Shown here: one piece after another, positions 38,609-47,931 of the stretch
Layout of the letters: the number at the start of each line of letters is the position of its first letter
Numbering within the stretch: position 1 is the first letter of the stretch
Assembly (NCBI GenBank): GCA_025462865.1
Contig: JAOAPI010000130.1
Location: forward strand, 1-64,000
DNA from: Candidatus Sulfotelmatobacter sp.
GTDB taxonomy: Bacteria; Acidobacteriota; Terriglobia; Terriglobales; Acidobacteriaceae
DNA length: 64,000 nucleotides
Direction: 5' to 3'
Notes under the pieces: model-generated
Database searches by the model: none
What the model was told of the DNA's origin: nothing
The model's input: only the letters and a program-made list of their open reading frames with translations
Program-made: the position numbers and the translations under genes

Positions 38609-38682
38609 TTGCGGAGCGCTGACAGGCTGGATCAAGTTGTAAATTACGAGGGAGCGGTCGCTCTGAAATGCCCTATAAGGTA

Positions 38683-39018
38683 CTAAGGCGCATCTTTTGG
38701 CGGTGCCGTACCTTTGTCGGTGGTCCACAGAGATAGGATTGCAGAGCATAATTGCACCGAATCGTGAAGACGTGTAGGCCCGTCTTTGCTGACCGGCAAT
38801 GGAAATTGAGCAGTGAGTGCCGGTTCGCCGGTAATGGGATGCAACCCGGCAATAATCCCAATCGTTCGGACCGCATGAGCCAAATACGTCTGCAACTCAA
38901 TTCCAATGTCAGTTGAAGCAGGCAGACTCTTCTGTTTCAACGCAGCCCACAACTCTCTCATTCGCTTCAGTTCGTCCTTACTGGGTAAGCGGATTTGAGC
39001 GGCTACACCCTCGTTCAT
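38683..39018 (-). CDS. Hypothetical protein
   Basis: 111 residues from the ATG at 39018 (GAGAGGGA site). Sequence LPSKDELKRMRELWAALKQK then a helical middle (QTYLAHAVRTIGIIAGLHP). Not recognised. It adjoins the tRNA fragment, so it may be a remnant of integrated DNA. Confidence 0.45.
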   Translation of the reverse strand: MNEGVAAQIRLPSKDELKRMRELWAALKQKSLPASTDIGIELQTYLAHAVRTIGIIAGLHPITGEPALTAQFPLPVSKDGPTRLHDSVQLCSAILSLWTTDKGTAPPKDAP

Positions 39019-39255
39019 GGCGTCCCTCTCAAGATAAGTGTCATAGAGGCCTGCCAAGGCTCCATGATTTGTGGAAGGGTGCCCCCCATGGGTGCCCCCC
39101 GCGCAACAAAGAGCATTGGCTACGAAGAGTGGCTGGAGCCGCCGTCAGCGCGAATACACACTAATTTCAAGCCCACCATTTGCCCCGCTCCTTAACATCC
39201 AATGGAAAAAACCGCGCGTGATACCAAAGCAGAATATTCTTAGTTGAAGTGTCAC

Positions 39256-39278
39256 ATACATCGTACCGCGATATATAT
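39256..39278. promoter_or_regulatory. Second copy of the MarR-type operator-like motif
   Basis: TCGTACCGCGATATATAT here matches TCGTGCTACGATATATAT at 39531-39548 at 15 of 18 positions. Its palindrome is weaker (6 of 8). About 240 bp upstream of the 38683-39018 gene; 39019-39341 contains no gene. Confidence 0.35.
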
Positions 39279-39341
39279 CTGCGGACAACCTTACCTGCGC
39301 TTGGGTAGTGGGCGATTTTGAAATTTTAGGGTTTATCGTTC

Positions 39342-39510
39342 TTAGGCGGAAGGATTACCCAAGCGACGCTCTTTTTCTTCCAGCAGTCCGTTGATCTGTT
39401 CGAGTAACTTCATCAGCTTTTCGCCGTGTTGTTCGATCGGAGCCTGAGCGCAAAGTTCCATCCAGTGTTCTTTTCTTCTTGCCTTGAATGAGTGAGATGC
39501 GCTCTGACAT
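39342..39510 (-). pseudogene. Small conserved gene broken by a one-base insertion
   Basis: From the ATG at 39510 the frame reads MSERISLIQGKKK and then, after removing one A from a run of four, EHWMELCAQAPIEQHGEKLM, LEQINGLLEEKERRLG and a stop at 39342. The joined ~55-residue product resembles small helical proteins typical of acidobacteria. Divergent from the MarR gene with a palindromic operator between. Confidence 0.55.
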
Positions 39511-39524
39511 GGCTTTCGGGGAAG

Positions 39525-39547
39525 TATATGTCGTGCTACGATATATA
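39525..39547. promoter_or_regulatory. Palindromic operator between divergent small gene and MarR gene
   Basis: TATATGTCGT and ACGATATATA arms around GCT match as a palindrome at 9 of 10 positions. It lies 14 bp before the MarR start and 14 bp before the divergent start. Confidence 0.6.
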
Positions 39548-39561
39548 TTGGAGCATCTGAA

Positions 39562-39976
39562 TTGAGGCGAACAAATCTAAGCGTGCAAGACTATGCGGCG
39601 CTTGCGGAATTGCGCCATCAGATCCGCCGCTTTGTGCGCTTTAGCGAGGAAGTCTCCCGGAACACCGCTCTAAAGCCACAGCAGCATCAGCTAATGACGC
39701 TAAAAAGGGCTGCCCGAGGGCACTCGCCCTTCCGTCGAAATAGCGCGACGACTGCAGATAAAACACCACAGTACTGTCGAACTAGTCGACCGGCTCGCGG
39801 CGCGGGGGTATGTTCGGCGACATCGAGGAGAGGCGGACAAGCGGGAGGTGTTGCTTACTTTGGCCCGCAAGGGAGAGAGCGTACTCCGAAAGCTCTCACT
39901 CCAACATCTGGCCGAACTTCGCGTGCAAGGTCCCGCTCTCGTTACAGCCTTGGAACGCGTCACAAAACATGAATAG
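39562..39976 (+). pseudogene. MarR-family regulator with a +1 frameshift
   Basis: The first part reads FSEEVSRNTALKPQQHQLMT. Removing one A from the A5 run at 39702-39706 continues it as LKGLPEGTRPSVEIARRLQI, then KHHSTVELVDRLAARGYVRR, HRGEADKREVLLTLARKGE and a stop at 39974-39976, a complete MarR winged helix with wing and dimer helix. As it stands the gene cannot make a full protein unless a ribosome or polymerase slips. The ClC gene follows 43 bp downstream and might be its target. Confidence 0.75.
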
Positions 39977-40019
39977 CAGGATGTAGAACCCAATAAAACT
40001 GGAGAGAAAGTGCAAAGGC

Positions 40020-41864
40020 ATGGTAGAGAATAGGCGCAGCACCGGAGATTCGCGTCCCGCCACGATTGGAGCCAGCGGAGCCCAAATTGGAGACGTGAGG
40101 CTCGGCGAGCCCGCGCATTTCCGTATGGTCCTCGTCTCATTTCTGGCAGCCGGCATCGGCCTGCTTGCAGGCTTGATCGCCTTTGTGCTCTACAACCTGA
40201 TCGGATTGTTCACCAACATTTTCTTCTATCATCGGTTCTCGACGGCGTTCCTGAGCGCACGCCATAACCAGCTCGGTCTCTGGGTGATTCTGATCCCGGT
40301 CATTGGCGGAATTGTCGTTGGCTTTATGGCGAAATATGGGAGCTCCAAGATTAAGGGACACGGGATACCCGAGGCGATGGAGGCGGTGCTAATTAATCGC
40401 AGTCGTATCGAGCCGCGAGTCGCGCTCCTGAAGCCCATTTCCGCTGCGATAGCGATCGGCACAGGCGGTCCCTTCGGCGCAGAAGGCCCGATCATTCAGA
40501 CTGGGGGAGCAATTGGTTCGCTGGTGGGACAGGTTTTGCATACAACTGCTTCGGAACGGAAAGTGCTTCTGGCGTGCGGCGCCGCAGCGGGTATGTCTGC
40601 AACTTTCAACACGCCAATCGCGGGAGTGATTCTTGCGATCGAACTGCTGTTGTTTGAGTTCAAGGCGAGGTCGTTTATTCCTCTTGTGATTGCGAGCACC
40701 TTGGCTACTGCAGTGCATATGCAACTTCTGGGCGTAGGACCCATGTTCAAGGTTACGGCCATGGACTTCGGAATTCCCCACGCTCTGCCTTTTTACTTGA
40801 TCCTGGGACTCGTTTGTGGCTTGGCGGCGGTGGGATTCAGCAAATTGCTGTATTGGACCGAGGACCAATTCGAAAAATTGCCGGTGGACGAGCTCTGGTG
40901 GCCGGCAATAGGCGCTCTGGGTCTGGGAATCATCGGCTATTTCGTACCCAGGGTGTTGGGTGTGGGATATGACACCATCGGCGACATTCTGAACGCGAAT
41001 CTGGCTTGGAAAATACTCATTGTTGTCATGGTTGCCAAAGCGGTGGCGTTAGTGATCTCACTCGGTTCGGGTACCTCTGGGGGCTTGTTGGCGCCCATGT
41101 TCATGTCGAGCGCGGCACTTGGTGGAATATTCGCCATGGGGATCGATCGAATCTTTCCGGCTGCGAATTTGTCGGCTGGCGCGTTCGCACTGGTCGCGAT
41201 GGGAGCGGTCTTCGGCGCGGCTTCACGAGCCACGTTCTCATTTATTATCTTCGCCTTCGAGATCACCCGCGATTACAACTCGGTTCTGCCGTTGATGTTG
41301 GTCAGCGTAATTGCTGACGGTATTGCCATGCTGCTGATGCCTAGAGCTTCCATCATGACGGAGAAGCTGGCGCGTCGGGGACTCCACATTCACCAAGAAT
41401 ACGAAGCTGACGTATTGCATCAGATGATGGTCTCCGAAACCATGGATAAAGATGTGCCCAAAGTTCCTGCGGACATGAAGGTGGGCGAGTTAGCGGATCG
41501 CATCGCGCGCCGCGATCCCGAAGTATGCCATCATCAAGGAATGTTGATTTTAGATTCGGAAGGCAAGCTGGTCGGTGTCATTACTCGGGGCGATGTGGTA
41601 CGCGCGCTGGACAAAGATCCATCGGGGGAAGTAAGCGTGCTGGATGCCGGAACAGCCGATGTCGTCGTCACCTATCCGAACGAGTTGTTGCACGATGCTT
41701 CAGCCAAGATGCTGCGCAATAGTGTTGGACGCCTGCCAGTCGTGGATCGGGATGATCCGCGACGAGTGGTCGGCTACCTGGGCAGGCCTGGAATCATGGC
41801 AGCACGATTGAGAGGCTTAGAAGATGAACATGTTCGCGAGCCAGGCTGGATCAGACGCTTTTAG
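40020..41864 (+). CDS. ClC-family chloride channel/transporter with CBS domains
   Basis: 614 residues. About ten membrane segments carry the ClC signatures: GHGIPEA (113-119), GPFGAEGPIIQTGGAIGS with gating Glu155, and SGTSGGLLAPMFMSSAALGG. Two CBS domains (~455-600) form the cytosolic tail (VPADMKVGELADRIARRDPE; GMLILDSEGKLVGVITRGDV). It moves chloride or related anions, either as a channel or a proton antiporter. CBS pairs usually bind adenine nucleotides. The broken MarR gene lies just upstream on the same strand. Confidence 0.93.
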   Translation: MVENRRSTGDSRPATIGASGAQIGDVRLGEPAHFRMVLVSFLAAGIGLLAGLIAFVLYNLIGLFTNIFFYHRFSTAFLSARHNQLGLWVILIPVIGGIVVGFMAKYGSSKIKGHGIPEAMEAVLINRSRIEPRVALLKPISAAIAIGTGGPFGAEGPIIQTGGAIGSLVGQVLHTTASERKVLLACGAAAGMSATFNTPIAGVILAIELLLFEFKARSFIPLVIASTLATAVHMQLLGVGPMFKVTAMDFGIPHALPFYLILGLVCGLAAVGFSKLLYWTEDQFEKLPVDELWWPAIGALGLGIIGYFVPRVLGVGYDTIGDILNANLAWKILIVVMVAKAVALVISLGSGTSGGLLAPMFMSSAALGGIFAMGIDRIFPAANLSAGAFALVAMGAVFGAASRATFSFIIFAFEITRDYNSVLPLMLVSVIADGIAMLLMPRASIMTEKLARRGLHIHQEYEADVLHQMMVSETMDKDVPKVPADMKVGELADRIARRDPEVCHHQGMLILDSEGKLVGVITRGDVVRALDKDPSGEVSVLDAGTADVVVTYPNELLHDASAKMLRNSVGRLPVVDRDDPRRVVGYLGRPGIMAARLRGLEDEHVREPGWIRRF

Positions 41865-42052
41865 TTTGAACGGAGATGGTGCTCCGGAAACGCACTGACC
41901 ACATGCACTCGGGAAAGGCTCAACCGAAAGAGCCAAGCTACCCTTGAACAGTTTTGAGTCGTGGATCAACGGCGCGTAAGAGTATTCGCCGTCGGTTCCA
42001 CCGCTGAAGCAGAAACAACTGCGGCAAGCTAAGGGCGGTGAACTGATCGACC

Positions 42053-42150
42053 GTGGGCCCGAAACAGCGCATTTTTGTTAAGGAGTACCCGACCGACTTC
42101 AACGGCACACGAGCAGCTATTGCAGCGGGTTACAGCAAGAAGGTCTGTTG
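42053..42150 (+). pseudogene. Phage terminase small-subunit relic
   Basis: The frame from a GTG reads PKQRIFVKEYPTDFNGTRAA then IAAGYSKK, the N-terminal DNA-binding helix pattern of Terminase_2 small subunits (full length ~150-200). Similarity stops after ~32 residues. The rest of 41865-42298 shows nothing. Confidence 0.55.
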
Positions 42151-42298
42151 GGCTAAAAGTAGTTTGCTGCCTCCAGTCACGCTGACTTGCACGGAAACCG
42201 ACCGTGGCCCTGATTCCCCCGGGAATGTTGAATCGGAACTTCACTTCATGTCTCACTTGCGGCTGGACAGAGCCACCGAATAACTTCGGAGTAGAAGT

Positions 42299-42928
42299 CT
42301 AGATTTTCTGAACCAGAGCTTTCATTGCGAGGCTTTCGGGATTGTTGAGTTTTGTCAGTCCGTCTATTACACCGTTTCGCTCTCGCGTGGTTCGGTTTTG
42401 ACTTACCTTCCATTTTCCTTCGAGCTTTCGGATCGGTAGTTCCAGACCTACGATCCCTTTCAACTGAGATTTAATGAAGTCTTCCGGGGCATCGCTGACT
42501 TTCCAGGGAATTGGCGATGCTGATTCATGAATGTTCGTCAGTTTCTCCACGTTCGTCAGAAGCCAATGGTCGTCCTCGACTACTTTTAGTGGGCCATAGG
42601 CGTGCACAACGACATAATTCCAAGTTGGCACTTCTTTGCCATGCTCTTTTGTTTCGGGATACCAATTCGGTGAAATGTAGTGTTGATGGCCAGCAAAAAT
42701 CGCAAGCGCATCCACCGTAGGGACGAAATCCCGCCACTGCGTGTTTGCCCGGGAGATGTGGCCCTTCAGGATTCCGAATTGTGAGCCATCATTTTCCAAG
42801 ATCATCGGAATATGTGAAGCAAAAAGACCGGAACCCCCCAAAGTAATGAGCGTTCCAAGCGGTTCGGAAACGATCAGCGAGTGCATGACCGAGACGCGGT
42901 TCTCTTCGTTGTGCCTTGGAATATACAT
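42299..42928 (-). CDS. FMN-binding PaiB-family protein
   Basis: 209 residues starting MYIPRHNEEN, as in PaiB. A split-barrel flavin fold follows (LGTLITLGGSGLFASHIPMI; GHISRANTQW; GHQHYISPNWY; VPTWNYVVVHAYGPL). Known as a negative regulator of sporulation and degradative enzymes in Bacillus, and widespread as a probable flavoprotein elsewhere. It is monocistronic. Confidence 0.88.
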   Translation of the reverse strand: MYIPRHNEENRVSVMHSLIVSEPLGTLITLGGSGLFASHIPMILENDGSQFGILKGHISRANTQWRDFVPTVDALAIFAGHQHYISPNWYPETKEHGKEVPTWNYVVVHAYGPLKVVEDDHWLLTNVEKLTNIHESASPIPWKVSDAPEDFIKSQLKGIVGLELPIRKLEGKWKVSQNRTTRERNGVIDGLTKLNNPESLAMKALVQKI

Positions 42929-43056
42929 TTGCAGCCTCTCGGTTACATCCTAACCCACCAACAACTATGGCTGCTTCTTTTGCTGGGAATGCCTTGTGTA
43001 GCCTCTCATACGACTTCGTCCGTTTTCTTCAGGCCGGGGTTGCAACTTCGGGCAAG

Positions 43057-43179
43057 CTGCACGTTAACAAAGGTCACGATGCCACTGCGTTTCGCTAGTC
43101 CCTCAACAAACCAACGGAGGGCAGAAACCAAACCAACTTCGTCAGCAGTGGAGGATGAAGAACATGGGAAACAGTTCGG
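43057..43179 (-). pseudogene. Fragment of the REC-histidine kinase gene
   Basis: About 123 bp nearly identical, in the same orientation, to 51464-51587 inside the kinase gene (encoding the LLHPPLLDEVGLVSALRWFV region). Only a handful of substitutions and one missing base separate them, so the copying event is recent relative to other relics here. Confidence 0.8.
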
Positions 43180-43189
43180 GTCTTGTCCT

Positions 43190-43305
43190 TTTGCGATGCC
43201 TTCACTCGTCGTGATCTTCTCGCCATCAGGAACGACAGCGAGGGAAAGGCAGCTGTTAATGCGGCGACCATTTGCCAGGACCGTGCAGGCGCCCAGCCAG
43301 CCTAG
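43190..43305 (-). pseudogene. Relic of a xanthine-dehydrogenase-type 2Fe-2S subunit
   Basis: The minus frame encodes GACTVLANGRRINSCLSLAV then VPDGEKITTSEGIAKG, the cluster-binding and following strands of the YagT/CoxS family. Flanking cysteines and the C-terminal domain are absent. It lies directly beside the kinase fragment, forming a mosaic of unrelated gene pieces. Confidence 0.65.
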
Positions 43306-43422
43306 TTCCCAACCAGCGATAGATATTTGCTACGGCTTCAGCGTGACTATGCGGCCCATCAGAAGTTATTTCAGCAGCCCTACAGTTCATGATTGCATCT
43401 CATTACAAATAGGTTTCATGCC

Positions 43423-44412
43423 ATGCCATCTGCCGCTTGGAGGGGACATCTTCATTTCGGGCTTGTCCTGCTGCCGGTCCGGCTCCTGGTAGCCGCTCGG
43501 ACCAAGACGACGCGCTTCCGGAGGCTTTTCCGCAAACCGGTAAATGATGATCCCTCTATCATGTCTTTCCCTTCTTTTTCGCACGACGGCGAAGATCACG
43601 ATTCCGACCCCAACGAGGTAGTCCTAGAGACCCGATCCACACCCGAAGAAATGAATGGTCGACATGTGGCGCGACAGTATTCCACCGTTCGTCAAGTCCT
43701 CCAATCCGAAGAAACGGGCCAGGAAATCCGGCAAGACGAAGTGGTAAAGGGATATGAGATCGCGCCGAACGAATTCGCTGCTATCGATCCTCAGGAAATC
43801 GGAGCAGCAGAGATCGAGACTTCCCACACAATTGATCTATTTCACTTCGTCAAAGTGATAAACGTTGATCCGATTTACTTCGAGCGGTCGTACTACGTCG
43901 TTCCTGACTCTGGTGCAGAAAAAGTTTACGCGTTGCTGCTCGAAGTAATGCGCAAAGAGGAGTGCATCGGGATTGCCAGAATCGGGATGCACCGGCGGGA
44001 GCACATGCTGATTCTCCGGCCTTCGGAGGATTGCCTCGTTGCGCATACGATGTTCTATGCGAACGAAGTACGCCCGGCGCCACACTTGGAGTTAAGCACC
44101 GAATTCAGCGAAAAAGAGCTGTCTATGGCAACGGCGTTAGTCAAGGGTTATGAGGGAGAGTTTGATCCGACGCAATTTAAAGACTTATACCAAGAACGAA
44201 TACACGAAATCATCGATTCGGAAATGAGCAATCTTATCGAGACACGAAAGATGCCAACGAGTCCAAGAAGAGATGCTCCGGACCTGATAGAGCAGATTCG
44301 CTTGAGCTTGGCTCAAATTGAATCGAAGAAACCTCATGCCAAGCCATCCAAGAAGCCAGTACACAAGACGCCGACGTTTGCGAAAAAGAAACCCCAACGG
44401 GCACGCGCCTGA
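43423..44412 (+). CDS. ku: Ku-type DNA end-binding protein
   Basis: 329 residues from the ATG at 43423 (MPSAAWRGHLHFGLVLLPVR, the usual Ku start). Ku core features follow: VVKGYEIAPNEFAAIDPQEI, DPIYFERSYYVVPD, and MHRREHMLILRPSEDCLVAH. The C-terminus is Lys/Pro-rich, as in many bacterial Ku proteins that bind DNA through a basic tail. Homodimeric Ku threads onto DNA ends in non-homologous end joining with LigD. No ligD gene is in the window. A ~40-residue acidic insertion after the first strand distinguishes it from shorter homologues. Confidence 0.9.
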   Translation: MPSAAWRGHLHFGLVLLPVRLLVAARTKTTRFRRLFRKPVNDDPSIMSFPSFSHDGEDHDSDPNEVVLETRSTPEEMNGRHVARQYSTVRQVLQSEETGQEIRQDEVVKGYEIAPNEFAAIDPQEIGAAEIETSHTIDLFHFVKVINVDPIYFERSYYVVPDSGAEKVYALLLEVMRKEECIGIARIGMHRREHMLILRPSEDCLVAHTMFYANEVRPAPHLELSTEFSEKELSMATALVKGYEGEFDPTQFKDLYQERIHEIIDSEMSNLIETRKMPTSPRRDAPDLIEQIRLSLAQIESKKPHAKPSKKPVHKTPTFAKKKPQRARA

Positions 44413-44829
44413 GTATCGGACGATGCGCAAAGACCTCAATAATTTCCCAAGAGTGGCTTGACGCGGCGCCGGTCAGGTTTCGGCGACGCTAACGCCAGCG
44501 GTCAGGCGATGATAGGGGTCGACCGAGTGGGCAGCCGATCTGCATTTCCAAATGAGTTAGTACAGAATGAAACGTCCACACGAACGGGTAGCCGCTTGTC
44601 CATGGTGACACTTGGCATATCGGGTTGCTTATTCTGATAGCTGCTCAATCATTGGAATTGGAATTATCTCTTACCGCTATGACCTGACCAGCAAACTCAC
44701 CACAAGGGCTAGCCGTAGAATAACAGGAACCGCAAAGACGACGCACAACTCGCTCCAACACGAAAATGTCTGACTTCGTCCACACTTCCTGTGCTCTAAC
44801 AGTAGCAGCGTTCCACAGATATCAGGGTA

Positions 44830-44960
44830 AACACCATTATCCAGAGCAGGCCATAGCCGAATCGAGCTCCGACCTGCGAATAGGTCGCGATTCCGCTTGG
44901 ATCATCGTCGGATGCGCCTCTAATAAGGCCGGGGCCAAGCTTCTGGAGAAGACCTATGGC
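44830..44960 (-). pseudogene. NRAMP transporter relic (N-terminal piece)
   Basis: The minus frame encodes LLQKLGPGLIRGASDDDPSG then IATYSQVGARFGYGLLWIM, the first membrane helix and DPSG metal motif of NRAMP transporters, matching the truncated copy at 50355-50918 over ~40 residues. Surrounding sequence in 44413-45182 has no recognisable gene. Confidence 0.7.
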
Positions 44961-45182
44961 TGCACCGCGGCGTGTACCTTTGGCGGCGAAATGCGTTTTT
45001 GTCCTTGTGGCTTGAGGGTTCCCGCCGCGGTTCCCATCAAAATGCGCCTGGTGAATCTCACGCTGTACTCTCCTACCGCCCAAGATAGGGTTACAAGATT
45101 CGAATGCTGCGGCAACACGTAAAACCATGGACAAGGCCGGCCGCACGCTCCGTCCCTCGTCCATGCGAAATCTAACCAGAAA

Positions 45183-45722
45183 TCACGCAACCCGCTTGGC
45201 CTTTTTCTCCGCTCCTGCTGACTCTAACCGAACCGCCTTCCCGGCCTGCAAATTGATCTGTTTTGCGAGATCCGTCAGTTTTTCGTCGGTTTCCTTTTCT
45301 TCTTCCAGTGTTTCCTCGAGCAGGGAGACATGCTCAGAGTGTCCCAAGGTATCGGCGAAGGCCTTGACGGTGCCGTAAGCTGCGATCTCATAATGTTCGA
45401 CCCGCTGGGCCGCACCGATGAGACCGGCATCTTTGACGCTGTCCTCAAGATCCTCGTCGATAACCTCCGACCCCTCCTCGACCAAACCCTCCATTCCCTT
45501 GCACTTTTTGCCCTTGGGGCTTTCTCCCAGCGATTCGAATATCTGCTCCAAACGGCCCACATGCCCTTTAGTCTGTTCCAGATGCTGCTCGAATCCGGAG
45601 CGCAGTTCTTCCGACGCCGCGGCTTTTGCCATCTTGGGTAGGGCTTTAACCAACTGGTTTTCGGCGTTGTAAAGGTCTTTTAGCTCATCTATATACAGTT
45701 CTTTTAATCCCTTCTCCGACAT
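45183..45722 (-). CDS. DUF892 (YciE/YciF-like) ferritin-like protein
   Basis: 179 residues from the ATG at 45722 (GGGAGGAAGTT). A four-helix ferritin-like pattern: LYIDELKDLYNAENQLVKAL, EQTKGHVGRLEQIFESLG, and RVEHYEIAAYGTVKAFADTL, with Glu/His residues at likely metal positions. Family members are stress-induced, with possible rubrerythrin-like peroxide or iron roles. The C-terminus is Lys/Ala-rich. Monocistronic. Confidence 0.9.
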   Translation of the reverse strand: MSEKGLKELYIDELKDLYNAENQLVKALPKMAKAAASEELRSGFEQHLEQTKGHVGRLEQIFESLGESPKGKKCKGMEGLVEEGSEVIDEDLEDSVKDAGLIGAAQRVEHYEIAAYGTVKAFADTLGHSEHVSLLEETLEEEKETDEKLTDLAKQINLQAGKAVRLESAGAEKKAKRVA

Positions 45723-46101
45723 AACTTCCTCCCGCACTTGAATGTTTTTACGGCGAGGGTTGGATGCTCAAATATCTCAAAGCGTCACCGTTCAATTCGG
45801 GCAGAAGTGGGCCTTTCGTCGTCCGAGACGGACTGGAGGGCCTGAGATGACACTGGGAAGGTGTTGGACACGTCGGGAAAGCACGGAACTCAGGCGCCAA
45901 ATGATTCTGCTGAAATCGCGGAATGCCAAACGCGAACGGAATCTTTTCAATTCCGTCTGACACGACCTTCGTATCGCCTTTGATTGACGGTCGGCTAATT
46001 TGATATATAGACGTTCTACGTCAGACCGCCATAAAATCAGAATTCAATTGGAATGTTAAAGATGTTGAGTCCGCGCAGGAATCGGTTCGGCCGAATGCGG
46101 C
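45723..46101. other. Intergenic, nothing recognised
   Basis: No gene-like frame with family resemblance or ribosome site and no strong hairpin was seen between the DUF892 and DUF2252 genes. Confidence 0.5.
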
Positions 46102-47175
46102 TCAAGTACGATACTCCTTCCATTCCCGGAATGTGATCTTGGCCATTCGGCGAGCTGCCGCATGAAGCCAGTTGGAATTCCTTTTCCTTAAATCCTTCAA
46201 GATAGCCTTTGCGCATCGGTGTTGCCCCAGATGAACATTCGCAGCTTCGCTGCCCATTGCATGAAGCAGCGCTTCTTCGTCGCGCTTCGCCGATAGTTCA
46301 TCGATCTTGATGGGGTTAGAGTCTGGCGAAAGCCGCCGCAAGAGCCAGGACTTCCAGATTCTCTGGTATGGGTCCTGTGATCGCACAGCTGATGTCATCG
46401 CCTTTTGATAATACGTCTGGCGACAACTGATTCGCCCTTCAAGCCAGAGGCTAGCCGAAGGAACTATGCGTTTCGCTTCTCTGGCGACATATCCACCGTC
46501 ACAATGAGCAATAGCAACGAAACGCTGTTGACCCAGACTCCCCAGCCCGGCTTCTCTTTGGACAATTCGACACACGATGTCTTTCTTCGGAAGAGCATCC
46601 TTTAAACAATGCTTTGCTTCAAGAGGTACAGGTCCGCGGAACTTCGGTAGCTCACTGAGTTTTTGCCAGAAGTCCTTTGGGGTCTTCAGGGCTCTGATAC
46701 CCAACTTTTCCAAGTCTCTCTCCAACTCGGCAAGAACGAGAGGGCAGCCGTCATTTTTGAGACTTTGCCAGTATCCATCCAATATGACTTCGCAAGCCGT
46801 CCTCGTCGTTAAAGTCAGCAGCCCAAGCTTGCGCGCAATTTTTGCGCTTGCCGCCAGCCGCACCAAATCATTTGTGTAGGGCAAAAGATGGGCTTCGTCG
46901 AAGTCGTCCACGCCCCAGCACAGCCGACCTTCGGCATCCCGCCAAGTCCCATAGCTATCGACGTGAAGATCACCGACGCAAATAACCTGGGGCGCAGTGA
47001 CGCATTCGGGACATATTTCCGGCCACGTTTGCGCCCAGCGGTAATAAGTCCCCCTGAAGAATTGGAATGCATCTTCCTTCATCTTCCTGTGTTTGACTTG
47101 CAGATGTTATTCCACGACCGGTCCGCAATCGTGCATCCAGGCTTCGTAGCTTCGAGTCGCAACCTTGATCTCCAT
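46102..47175 (-). pseudogene. DUF2252 gene interrupted by a nonsense codon
   Basis: From the ATG at 47175 the frame reads MEIKVATRSYEAWMHDCGPV, VE, then TAA (47107-47109), then HLQVKHRKMKEDAFQFFRGT and onward to 46102. The N-terminal 22 residues before the stop fit the DUF2252 pattern, so the TAA replaces a sense codon. Downstream the kinase-like DUF2252 core is intact (VICVGDLHVDSYGTWRD; VDDFDEAHLLPY). Re-initiation at the ATG at 47082 could yield a 326-residue product. Function of the family unknown. Confidence 0.75.
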
Positions 47176-47240
47176 GGCCCATTCCCTGAGAATTTCTCAA
47201 AGTCCACTCCTAGCTCCCAAATTCTCTCGCGCGAGGTCAG

Positions 47241-47633
47241 TCATCCCTGCGTTTGAGCTTTTGTTGCTCCTGCCACGGCATCCGCGTTCGGTTCCCGACC
47301 CAAAGCTCGGAGAATGTTTTCCGGGCCGCTCGATTCGGGCACGGTAACATTTGCTTCGGCCGGCACTCTTTCATCGCCGGGCAACTCGGTTACAAATATG
47401 ATCTTTCCCTGCGGACAATAACTTCAAAACAACCTCGTCAACTCTCCCGTGTCTGTTGCGGATAGCCGATAACAGATCAGGAAAACCCCACACCTCCCCA
47501 TCTCGATCTCAAATCGGGCCTGGATAGGATTCATCACGGAGACGACTTTCATGCCGCCATTCCGTAGGGCAACTTCCCGGGATGCGAGCGCACGTTGATC
47601 CGAACTAAGCGAAAGAACAGTATTCTTGTCCAT
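47241..47633 (-). pseudogene. Receiver-like domain protein with an internal TGA
   Basis: Reading ALASREVALRNGGMKVVSVM, then GVFLICYRLSATDTGELTRLF, then TGA (47424-47426) where an Arg codon (CGA) is likely, then SYCPQGKIIFVTELPGDERV and a stop at 47241. With one C-to-T change reversed, a 130-residue receiver-like (CheY-fold) protein without a clear phospho-acceptor Asp is restored. Second nonsense-type lesion in a row after the DUF2252 gene. Confidence 0.6.
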
Positions 47634-47931
47634 AGACTTCTATCACTGCACCGACCTAAAGAGGAGCCGGCTCCATCAGCCCTTCGTGGCGAGTCCTCAG
47701 ACACGCCGTAGCGACATGCTAAAGATGTGCTAGGTTCGCGCAGGCTTGGTCGCCATCACAGCGGTGGGAAGTCAACATACGAGCCGCGGCGTTACGAACT
47801 CGAAGCCCGGTGCTCAGTACCAGCCGGATGCCGGTGGCCGCATCGAAGCGTCGGTAGGGCAATCGCCGCACCAAAATACAGTATGACCCGTACCGAACAG
47901 TCTCGGTGGTTTCGCGAACTCTGGTAATGTA

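Noticed and set aside
38492-38749. 85-codon minus-strand frame
   Set aside because: Spans the tRNA 3'-end fragment and a REP-like repeat; its ending (KSPLHSLT) is just translated repeat.
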